In this document: in pieces, positions 1-6,334 of the stretch
How the letters are laid out: the number at the start of each line of letters is the position of its first letter
Position numbering within the stretch: position 1 is the first letter of the stretch
DNA from: Haemophilus parainfluenzae
GTDB taxonomy: Bacteria; Pseudomonadota; Gammaproteobacteria; Enterobacterales; Pasteurellaceae
NCBI GenBank assembly: GCA_018381425.1
Contig: JAGZRY010000097.1
Coordinates: 1 to 6,334, forward strand
Length of the DNA: 6,334 bases
Reading direction: 5' to 3'
The notes under the pieces: generated by a model
The model's input: only the letters and a program-made list of their open reading frames with translations
Databases searched by the model: none
Told to the model about the DNA's origin: nothing
Program-made: the position numbers and the translations under genes

Positions 1-1
1 G

Positions 2-400
2 TTTGGCGATGATAGAGCCTTTGAACGTGCTGATTATTTATCTAGGCGTGCAGAACGTGGCCAAGTTTTACAAGATATTTATGATGAGTTTCCAGAACTT
101 TATAAAGTAAAATATGGTTCGCAAGCAGAAGGCATTCAAGCATTAAATAATATCGAATCAATCAAAAATACCAAAGGTGTGTTTGATGCTTTGCAACAAA
201 GTATTTGGGCAATGAATGACCAAATGAAATTAGGTGATGTTGGTTTTGCCTTAGCTTATGAATCTGACCCACAAAAGATTAGCGAATTAACGGCTGAAGT
301 TAATCGATTACAAAATAACTTGCAAAATTATAGACGTCCAGATGGTGGCAGTCCTTTACAAGAGGTATTGGGTTCAACTGCTAGTCAAATCTATATGATG
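2..400 (+). other. N-terminal helical segment of the polyvalent protein (cut by window start)
   Basis: Window residues 1-133 are rich in charged residues, Gln and Asn, with little Pro or Gly, and should be mostly alpha-helical. A stretch near residues 95-115 (KISELTAEVNRLQNNLQNY) has the hydrophobic spacing of a short coiled coil. I recognise no catalytic motif. Regions like this precede the glycine-rich hydrophobic part in related phage proteins and may serve in packing within the virion, but that is inference. The true N-terminus lies upstream of the window, so an earlier domain (for example a transglycosylase or another enzyme) could exist and cannot be judged. Confidence 0.5.
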
Positions 401-3400
401 GGTAAACAAGGCGGTACAGGTGCTATTGTAGGCGGTATAATTGGCGGTATTGGTGGCGGTGTAGTTAGTGGTGGCTCTGCTGCTTTACCTACTGCAATGA
501 CTGGCGCTAAATGGTTAGGTTCTGCTGATATGGCATACGAGATGTATAAGATGTCATTTGGCAATAAATATCTTGAATTGATTGGTAAACGTGACCAAAA
601 AGGTAATCGAGTATATTCCAATGAAGAAGCAAAAGAGTATGCCATGTCATTTGCGGCTATCGATGCCAGCATTGAATTTGTGGCAACTCGTACAATCGGT
701 AAAGCAGCAACTAAAATCGCTCCTAAGTCCGCACTTGCTAGTGCCATTTCAAGAGGAACTACTAATGCAGCTGAGACATTTAATCGTGGTATTGGCGTAA
801 CTGCTGCACAAGTGGCTAAGTCTTCCATTAAAGCTGGCGCTCCAGAACTATTTGAGGAAGGCCTACAAGATGTCAATGAAAAGTTGCAGCATAATTTGTG
901 GCGTAAATCGAATGATCAAGAGGGCCCATATTCTGCAGGTGATATGTTCGTAGGTGCCGGTGAAGCTATGTGGCAAGCACTACCTGCTGTTGTTGGATTT
1001 GGCGTAATTGGTGGTGGCATTAGTGGTGCCCGCACAATGAAAGCTTTTAAAGACTTTCAAAAGTTATCTCCAGAAGAACAGCACATGGCTGTTATGGAAG
1101 AACAAAATCGTAATGGACATGTTATTATGCAGAACCTTAAAAACGATGCTGCCGCTAACAATTTGGCAAAAGAAAACCCTGAGTTGTATGAAAAAATCGT
1201 ACAAGCTCAGGGGGATAATATAGGCGTATCTACCGCTTATATTAATGTCAATGAAATGGCTGAAACCGAAGAAGGTCAAGCGGCTATTCGTAATATGGTA
1301 GATGCTGGATTGGTAACACAAGAGAATGTATCTAAGGCGATTACGGCTGATGCTCCGATTGAAATTCCTATCGGGTCTTATGCGCAATTAAGTGGTGGCT
1401 TATCTGAAGAAACTGTTAAGGCATTAGAAGAATCCTCTTACTTTACACGTGGTGGTCTTTCTATGAAAACACTTGAACGTGCAAAAGAAGAAGTCCATGC
1501 TATGAAAGACCTTGTTAAAGATGATACTGAAAAACGTGCAAAGCATGTTAAGGAAGATATTATCCGTAGCTACTTTGATGAAGTATCTGATGTAGATAAA
1601 GAAATGCTCGATGTGGTTCTTGCGGATCCGACACATATTAAACAAACGTTTAATAATGTGTATAAGGAACTTACTGAACAGTACCGGGAACAATATACAA
1701 GTGATTTCGATGCTATGGATATCGATTTAGAAACGGCACGTACTACTGGGGTAAATCCTACATGGTTAGGCGATAGCAAAGCACCACGTTCTAATGCGGA
1801 ACGCAGACGAATGGCATATCAATCTAGCCTTGCTCGTACCCAAAGTACATTAGCTGATAATCCAGAAGCACTTAACCAAGCAGGTTCTCATTATGCTGAT
1901 ATGGAGCATACACTCCAACAAATTGAATCGCTAGAATCTATGCGAGATACATTATTTGAACTTGCAGATAATGACATCGCTTTACGTATGCAATTATCCA
2001 AATCCGGATATGAAGTGTATCAGTCTTTAAAATCCATAATGAGCGATGCAACTGTTGACCGTAAACAACGTGATACGGCAGAAGCCAATGCATTGCTCAT
2101 GGCACAACATGCTGATATTATGGCACAATACATGCGACAAATGGGCCGTGGTGGTTCTACTGCTATGGATTATTTCCGTGATAGCGTGCGTATCAACATG
2201 AATGCTAAATTAGAAAACCAAAAAGGGTATAATCAATTAGATCAAGATGCAAGACTTAAATTAAGTATTGATAAGAAAAAGTGGAGTAGAATTATAGATA
2301 ATATTTCATCTTATAAAAGATCTGATTTAATTAGCGTTATGGACACTCCAGCTGTACTGCAACTCGTAGGCGTTAAGGATTTGCCAATCAAAATGTATGT
2401 TTCTAAATATTTTGATATGAAAACAGGTGCTGGTAAAAACAATCAACATAAGACAGTTACTAACAAAATGTGGAAACAATTGCCTAGTGCATTGGTAGAC
2501 CCGATTGCAATTTTCCCATCTAAAACAGTTAATGGTTCGATTGTGGTTATGACAGAAATTACAGATAGTAACAAAAAGCAAAGTATTGTTGCTTTGGAAT
2601 TATCAGCTAGTGTTGCAAATAATATTACAATTAATAGAATAAAATCTTTTTACCCTAAAGATAATGCTAGTGCAAATACATGGTTTTATAATAATTTTGC
2701 AGATAAAAACAATCCACCACTCTATATAAACGAACAAAAAACCACTAGATGGTTTACAAGGAACGGGCTCCAATTGCCTTACCAAGTAAACCAATCTAGT
2801 GGTTACTTTAATAAAAGTATACCAAATGAAAATGATTTAAGCAACTACAGAAACGCAAATAGTAATATTTTTTATCAATCAGCATGGCATGGTTCACCAC
2901 ATGACTTTGACACATTTGATTTAGGTGCTATTGGTACTGGTGAGGGCAACCAAGTACATGGTTGGGGTTTGTATTTTGCTAAAGATAAGAAAGTGTCTGA
3001 TTTATATAGACGTGAATTATCCTTAATCCATGACGTTGATAAAGGCACATTATTTAAAGTTGATGTGCCAGATACTAAAGAAATGATTGATGAACAACAA
3101 TCATTAAATATTTTAAGTAAAGAAACAAAACAAAATCTAAATGCAGCAATTAATGCATTGCCAGAACAAGAAAAAGAAGTATTTATCAACGAATATACAA
3201 ACAGCCCTTTATTTAACCATTATGCAAAAAAAGAAATTGATGAGTTAGGAAGTAAGTTTGAACAACTAGATAATGAATACCGTTTACTCAAAGATGAATA
3301 CCTTGATAAATTTCTTAAAGAAGATCTTAACAAGATTACACAAAGAAACCTAAATAGATTGTCCGAAAAATATAATATTGATTTAAAGGCATTAAAAGAA

Positions 3401-6334
3401 AACCCCAATAGTATAAAAGATATAAAAAATCAACTAGATACTATGTGGTTTAATGCTTTTAAAGAATTTGGCATGACTAAACAAAGGTATAGGGATACAT
3501 ATTGGGGTAAGTATAAAAAAGATTTCTCTTCACTGTTAAATGACAGTGGCATAAATGGTAGAGATTTTTATCTGGCATTATCTAAAGCACTAGGTAGTGC
3601 AAAACAAGCGTCAGAACATCTTAATAAGTATGGTGTTAAAGGTATTACTTATGTTGGTGAGCAAGATGGACGATGCTATGTAGTGTTCGATGACAAGGCA
3701 ATTAAAGTCATTGAAAAGTATAACCAATCTATAAACGGCATGACAGAAATCATGAAAGATGGTGAACGCATTATCAGCATTTTCAAAACCGCAGATAGAA
3801 GTACGTTCTTACACGAAATGGGTCATGTATTCTTTGACGACATTAAGAACCTAGCAGAAATGGAAAACGCCCCAGAGCAACTTGTTCTAGATTGGAACAA
3901 GTTGAAAGAGTGGTCTGAATGGGATAATGCGAAAGGTGCTGACAATACAAAGGCACATGAAAAGTTTGCTCGTGGATGGGAAGCATACCTTCGTGAAGGG
4001 AATGCTCCTACAAAAGGATTACAACGTGTATTCCGGATGTTCTCAAAGTGGTTAACTCGTATCTATCGTGCGGTGACACGACTAGGCGGATTGCCACCTA
4101 AGGAAATACAAGATATCATGGCACGTATGATCGCTACCCAAGAAGATATAGATGCCTACACAAAAGAGCAAGCACTTGAACAATTTGAATCTAGCAAGTT
4201 ATTTAAACAGCTCGATGAAGCTGAGCAAGCAAAGGTTCAAAGCTATATTGCCGACGTCGGGGAAATGGCGAAAGAACGTGTCATGAAGCGGTATATGAAG
4301 GAATTGGAAAGTCGTCCAATCAAAGAATGGAACGATGAAAAAGATTCTATTCAAGCTGATATCGAAAAGCGTTTAATGGAACAGTACCCAATCTATAAAG
4401 ACCATCAACGCTATAATGCATTTGGTAAGGATGCACTAACCAATACTCGATACGGCACACTAAAAGAATTAGAAGCTGCTGAACGTGAGCAAACCGGATT
4501 TACGTTTGACGAAGCTGTTAATCAGGCTATGGAATCTGCCGAGCAGGCATTTATTGAGGATAACCATATTGGCAAATCTAATATAGAAATTGCTGAGGAA
4601 TGGTTATTATCTTCAGATGGTCAAATGAAATTAACTGAAGAGGAAGCTAAAATCATTAAGTCACAAACCAATCGTGACCTTGCTAAAAACTGGGAACTAC
4701 TCGACAGGTTAAATCGACTTGACCCTAATTCAGAAACAATTGAATCTGATTTAGAGCCAATTGCAAAACGAATAATTGGTGACAATGAAAAGGTTGCTAA
4801 AGAATTAGGTGTTGTATCAAAAGAACTTGATTCCGCTCAAGACCGTATTGAAAAGCTAAAAGCACAATTACAAGAACGTATTAATAATGTACGTGCTATC
4901 CGAGATAGTGGTGTAGGTGTGATAAGTGATTATATGAACCGTGCTAGACAGGAATTAGGCGATTTGACCTTATCCCAAGCTAGTCAATATAAGAAATATC
5001 AAAACCAAGCTATTCGTGAAGGTAAGCGTGCCGATAGAGCATTGGCCGTTAATAAGCTGGAAGAGGCTTTACAAGCTAAACAGTTACAACTTTTGAATCA
5101 AGCGAGGGCCCGTGTTGCGTTTGACAATGCACTCCGTATTAAAAAGTTAAGAACTAAGTTACTTGATAATCTAAATAGGATGACACGACCTAAGAATCCT
5201 ATTACTATTGAGCCTAACATGCGTTACTTCTACGCACATATGGCATATCAAATGGGGTTGACTAAATATGATGGGCTTGAGCCAGTAGATGGCTTTAATA
5301 TGAATGCCGTTATTAATGCATTGGATCCTGATGCGGATATTCTAGGTGACCAAAGTATTACATTTCTTGACCCATGGATTGTGCAGCTATTCTACGGTAA
5401 AACACCTATGTCATTTAAAAATCTAACAGTGAGTCAGTTGAACACACTGGAAGAATTAATGACAGGTATGTATAAGAATGGCCGTAATGCTTATGAAGGC
5501 TCGACTATCCTTAATGATAAAGGCGAACCTATTACATTTGACGAGGCAGTAGATGGCATATTAACGGAAGCAATCGATACTTTTGGCAAGGTTAATGGAA
5601 ATGTATTTAACGCACAAAACAATCAAACTGGTTTGGAAGCCGTTGCAGGACTTATTAATAAAGGCAATTTATCATTGCTCAAGGTTGAAACATTCTTACG
5701 CCGATTAGGACCAGATGCTGTGAAATATATCTATGATCCGATTAGCCGTGCAACACAAGCCTTTAATGAACGCAAGGAAGTGTCCATGCGTAGATTGGCA
5801 AAAGATGTATCCTCTGTGTATGGTAAGCGTGAATTATTTAACATCCGAAATAAGCATATGTACGATGTTGGGGAATTGCGTAATCTAACCAAGGAACAGG
5901 TCATTGCATTAGCTTTGAATTGGGGTACAGAACGTAACAGACAACGGGCAATGGAAACGGCCAAGGTAACTGAAGTTGAAATGGAAAAAGCCTTTCAAGA
6001 AATCCTCACCAATAAAGATTGGGAATTCATTATTCGGACATGGGATCATATCAATTCATTCTATGAAGAACGCAGCAAGGTCCAAGAGGAACTTTATGGG
6101 AACCCATTGAAAAAGGAAGAAGGCATCATATTCACTATTGGTGGTAGAACTATCAACGGTCAGTATTACCCAATTGTGTATAATCCGGAAGTTAATGCAA
6201 GTATATCTGATAAGGAAGTCGAAGATATTGCAAAAACTATGGTTAGCAGTAATGCGATATTAGGAACTGGTATGAGTGCTACTAAATCACGGTTAGATGT
6301 AGTTAAGGATAAATCATTGTTGTTAGACTTTGAC
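2..6334 (+). CDS. Giant phage polyvalent protein (nuclease-like + ADP-ribosyltransferase + metallopeptidase), partial at both ends
   Basis: One open frame of 2,111 codons fills the window without a stop; neither the true start nor the stop is present. Recognisable parts in order are two Gly-rich hydrophobic segments, a phage accessory domain, a BECR/MuF-C-like nuclease domain, an ADP-ribosyltransferase with WHGSP and GWGLYFA, a zincin with HEMGH, coiled coils, and a C-terminal accessory region with LNWG and GQYYPI. This set is known from phage and prophage polyvalent proteins, which are thought to ride in the virion and enter the host with the DNA. A role as an injected effector or ejection protein is inferred here, since no neighbouring virion genes are visible. 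I read one cysteine codon in the whole frame. Codon use in the toxin stretch differs from both flanks. The frame and family type are close to certain; the cellular role is not. Confidence 0.95.
401..1057 (+). other. Membrane-active region: two Gly-rich hydrophobic segments around a PELFEEGLQD motif
   Basis: The first hydrophobic stretch covers window residues about 137-165. It is packed with Gly-Gly pairs and GxxxG spacing (for example AIVGGIIGGIGGGVV), as in glycine-zipper membrane helices. The second covers about 326-343 (ALPAVVGFGVIGGGISGA). Between them is an amphipathic Ala-rich stretch, then PELFEEGLQD at 281-290, an acidic motif that I recall recurring at this point in phage polyvalent and ejection proteins. 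No signal peptide can be judged because the N-terminus is missing. The likely role is insertion into or passage across the host membrane during DNA ejection. The alternative is a tightly packed soluble helical bundle inside the virion. Confidence 0.6.
1226..1500 (+). other. Phage accessory domain with an 'IPIGSY' strand (polyvalent-protein-associated type)
   Basis: Window residues about 409-500 read as a small mixed alpha/beta unit. A VSTAYINVNEM strand-helix opening (409-419) is followed by helices, then IEIPIGSYAQL (about 453-463), and a FTRGGLSM turn (481-488) leading into a long helix. I recall the same order (an aromatic-Ile strand, a dozen residues of helix, a 'v-x-IP-x-x-x-Y/F' strand, then a GGxS-like turn) from many phage and prophage giant proteins, where it is annotated only as a large polyvalent protein-associated domain. 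No catalytic residues stand out. The function is unknown; a structural or docking role is a guess. Confidence 0.5.
1501..2263 (+). other. Helical connector leading into the toxin domains
   Basis: Window residues about 501-754 are strongly helical and charged, with heptad-like stretches at about 487-525 and 640-680. Near the end is ALLMAQHADIMAQYMRQMG (697-715), followed by a 'STAMDYF' turn. This short helix pair normally sits just ahead of the nuclease-like or peptidase part in related phage proteins. No enzyme motif is visible. It probably spaces the membrane-active part from the effector domains. Its arginine codons are nearly all CGN, unlike the section that begins right after it. Confidence 0.45.
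2264..2878 (+). other. Predicted RNase-like toxin domain, MuF-C/BECR type
   Basis: Window residues about 755-959. It opens with a SIDKKKW helix, then SVMDTPAVLQLVG and DLPI (778-796), a conserved His in the NNQHK stretch (H816), LVDPIAIFPS (831-840), a strand pair ending VVMTE (848-852), then VALEL, INRIKSFYPKDN and NGLQLP. I recognise this order from the C-terminal domain of phage MuF-type proteins and related polyvalent proteins, which is predicted to have the barnase-EndoU-colicin-RelE (BECR) fold of metal-free RNases. Candidate active-site residues are H816, K817, S840 and T842; these are inferred, not proven. The domain runs directly into the ADP-ribosyltransferase through NIFYQ. Family assignment is from memory of motifs; nuclease activity is a prediction. 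Confidence 0.65.
2740..2804 (+). repeat. Imperfect inverted repeat (18/19-base arms) inside the nuclease-like domain
   Basis: The left arm at 2740-2757 (AACCACTAGATGGTTTAC) and the right arm at 2786-2804 are reverse complements except for one extra base in the right arm. The loop is 28 bases. Within it, AAGG at 2758-2761 can pair with CCTT at 2777-2780, extending the fold past a small internal loop. It lies wholly within coding sequence, just downstream of the FADKNNPP stretch and around NGLQLP. There is no T-run after it, so it is not a typical intrinsic terminator. It could be an mRNA structure, a trace of palindrome-templated mutation, or a recombination hotspot. Confidence 0.75.
2879..3724 (+). 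other. ADP-ribosyltransferase domain of polyvalent-protein type (ART-PolyVal-like)
   Basis: Window residues about 960-1241. The domain starts with SAWHGSPHDFD (H963 as the NAD-binding His), then a Gly-rich run at 975-982 and HGWGLYFA (986-993, Y991), the first two motifs of H-Y type ADP-ribosyltransferases. LFKVDVPD (1017-1024) follows, then a long helical insert to about 1180, then the closing part: YLALSKALGSAKQASEHL, GVKGITYV and the strand RCYVVFDD (1224-1231). The enzyme would move ADP-ribose from NAD+ to a target, probably a host protein or nucleic acid; the target is unknown. The residue just before the last strand's Tyr, where PARP-like enzymes have Glu and relatives often Asn, is C1225 here. 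Both border motifs and the order are well matched, so the family is secure; activity is inferred. Confidence 0.85.
3725..4150 (+). other. Zincin metallopeptidase domain of polyvalent-protein type
   Basis: Window residues about 1242-1383. After a short strand section (IISIFKTADRS) comes TFLHEMGHVFF with the zinc-binding, catalytic HEMGH at 1271-1275. About 45 residues later, HEKFARGWEAYLREGNAP (from 1319) supplies candidate third zinc ligands, E1320 or E1327, in a gluzincin-like layout. The closing helices WLTRIYRAV, PPKEIQDIMARMIATQEDI follow the usual pattern for this phage family. The active site is complete. Such domains are proposed either to process the long polyvalent protein into separate effectors after entry or to cut host proteins; the sequence does not decide between them. 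Codon use returns to the CGN-rich backbone pattern here. Confidence 0.88.
4151..4780 (+). other. Charged helical region after the peptidase
   Basis: Window residues about 1384-1593 are Lys/Glu/Gln-rich and helical, with a few short conserved-looking islands: PIKEWNDEKDSI (about 1438-1449), YPIYKDHQRY and TFDEAVNQAMESAEQAF (1502-1518). There is no catalytic motif that I can name. It follows directly on the peptidase's last helix and probably forms the stalk between the effector domains and the C-terminal part. A similar helical spacer is usual at this place in related phage proteins. Confidence 0.45.
4781..5185 (+). other. Coiled-coil region with a RADRAL...AKQLQLLN signature
   Basis: Window residues about 1594-1728. 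SKELDSAQDRIEKLKAQL (about 1607-1624) has clear heptads, followed by a break (GVGVISDY) and a second long helix with RADRALAVNKLEEALQAKQLQLLNQARARV (about 1679-1708). The 'A-L-x(about 5)-A-x-x-x-K-x-x-x-L-L-N' pattern is one I recall as conserved in large phage ejection-type polyvalent proteins ahead of the C-terminal accessory region. It likely mediates oligomer or bundle formation inside the virion. Its role is inferred from composition and position only. Confidence 0.55.
5186..6334 (+). other. C-terminal polyvalent-protein-associated region (LNWG / GQYYPI), cut by window end
   Basis: Window residues about 1729-2111. Landmarks in order are MRYFYAHMAYQMGL, FLDPWIVQLFYG, LTVSQLNTLEELM with NGRNAYEG (1826-1833), ETFLRRLGPDA, LTKEQVIALALNWG with NWG at 1973-1975, DWEFIIRTWDHINSFY (from D2006), and INGQYYPIVYNP (about 2051-2062). 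This landmark series is familiar to me from the C-terminal half of many phage giant proteins annotated only as large polyvalent protein-associated domains, with no known activity. The window stops at KSLLLDFD, where relatives continue with an 'LDL' helix and further His-containing helices, so more of this region should lie downstream. A structural or DNA-ejection role is a guess. Confidence 0.6.

Larger units (their letters stand above)
2222..3730 (+). other. A/T-rich toxin cassette with foreign-looking codon use
   Basis: Counting Arg codons in frame by eye gives about 31 CGN to 5 AGA/AGG before base 2222, 3 CGN to 13 AGA/AGG between 2222 and 3730, and 44 CGN to 10 AGA/AGG after it. Sample 60-base rows inside (2641-2700 and 3361-3420) each hold 15 G+C, against 28 in 4021-4080. 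The stretch coincides with the nuclease-like and ADP-ribosyltransferase domains while the frame stays open across both borders. This is what an in-frame domain swap would leave. Strong selection on a Lys/Asn-rich domain could raise A/T too, but would not by itself change the choice among Arg synonyms. Confidence 0.7.

Noticed and set aside
582..800. A 72-codon + strand open frame in another phase
   Set aside because: It is fully inside the long frame, lacks domain features, and the long frame is continuous on both sides, so there is no reason to suppose a second gene or a frameshift.
391..876. A 161-codon open frame on the minus strand
   Set aside because: It lies opposite the Gly/Ala-rich hydrophobic part of the long + frame, whose codons read as stop-poor Pro/Ala/Leu codons in reverse. 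Its protein is low-complexity with no recognisable domain, and the + frame here carries family motifs.
2740..2810. Inverted repeat as an intrinsic transcription terminator
   Set aside because: The loop is long, the stem is A/T-rich, no T-run follows, and it sits in the middle of a continuous coding frame.
3226..3240. Run of seven A's in the phase needed for -1 frameshifting
   Set aside because: A -1 slip would hit a TGA after about three codons and truncate the transferase midway. No supporting stem lies immediately downstream that I can see, and A-runs are expected in this A-rich stretch.
1064..3408. Several minus-strand open frames of about 60-107 codons
   Set aside because: All lie opposite the long + frame, are rich in Phe, Ser, Ile and Cys as expected from reverse reading of Lys/Glu/Asp/Asn codons, and show no domain. 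They are shadows.
5471..5485. YKNGR as a possible T/DxxGR motif of an N4-type virion RNA polymerase
   Set aside because: The first position is Tyr, not Thr or Asp, and I find no matching polymerase motifs around it. The surrounding landmarks fit the polyvalent-protein accessory region instead.
2..6334. A degraded prophage pseudogene
   Set aside because: No stop or frameshift occurs in 6.3 kb, and the HEMGH, WHGSP and GWGLYFA motifs are intact, so the gene appears to be under selection.

Overview
The whole window lies inside one protein-coding gene. On the + strand, the frame starting at base 2 stays open through 2,111 codons to the last base. I see no start codon that looks like the true start, no stop, and no gap between genes, so both ends of the gene lie outside the window. 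There are no RNA genes, promoters, ribosome binding sites, terminators, insertion sequences or CRISPR repeats. All other sizeable open frames are shadows of this gene.

The product matches the architecture of the giant 'polyvalent proteins' of tailed phages and prophages. These are multi-domain proteins thought to be packaged in the virion and delivered into the host with the DNA. Window residues 1-2111 run in this order: (1) an N-terminal helical segment; (2) two Gly/Ala-rich hydrophobic segments (about 137-165 and 326-343) flanking a conserved acidic motif, PELFEEGLQD; (3) a phage-type accessory domain (about 409-500) and a long helical connector; (4) a predicted RNase-like toxin domain resembling the MuF-C/BECR group (about 755-959); (5) an ADP-ribosyltransferase of the polyvalent-protein type (about 960-1241), with its WHGSP and GWGLYFA motifs intact; (6) a zincin metallopeptidase (about 1243-1383) with an intact HEMGH; (7) helical and coiled-coil regions (about 1384-1728); (8) a large C-terminal accessory region (about 1729-2111) with LNWG and GQYYPI motifs, cut by the window end. 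The inferred job is to protect the incoming phage genome, or reprogramme the host, by acting on host RNA and proteins, with the peptidase processing either this protein or host targets.

The source is probably a phage or prophage of a low-GC bacterium. The A/T-rich third positions and Lys/Asn/Glu-rich protein suggest a Firmicute. My recollection of similar proteins points to Negativicutes (Veillonella-like), but that is an inference with low certainty.

The most notable signal is a change of codon use inside the gene. The nuclease plus ADP-ribosyltransferase stretch (about 2222-3730) uses mostly AGA/AGG for Arg and is visibly richer in A/T, while both flanks use mostly CGN. This suggests that the two toxin domains entered as a cassette swapped into an older backbone. 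The same stretch carries a long imperfect inverted repeat (2740-2804). It also holds the only cysteine codon I find in the 2,111 codons, which falls at the predicted third active-site position of the transferase.
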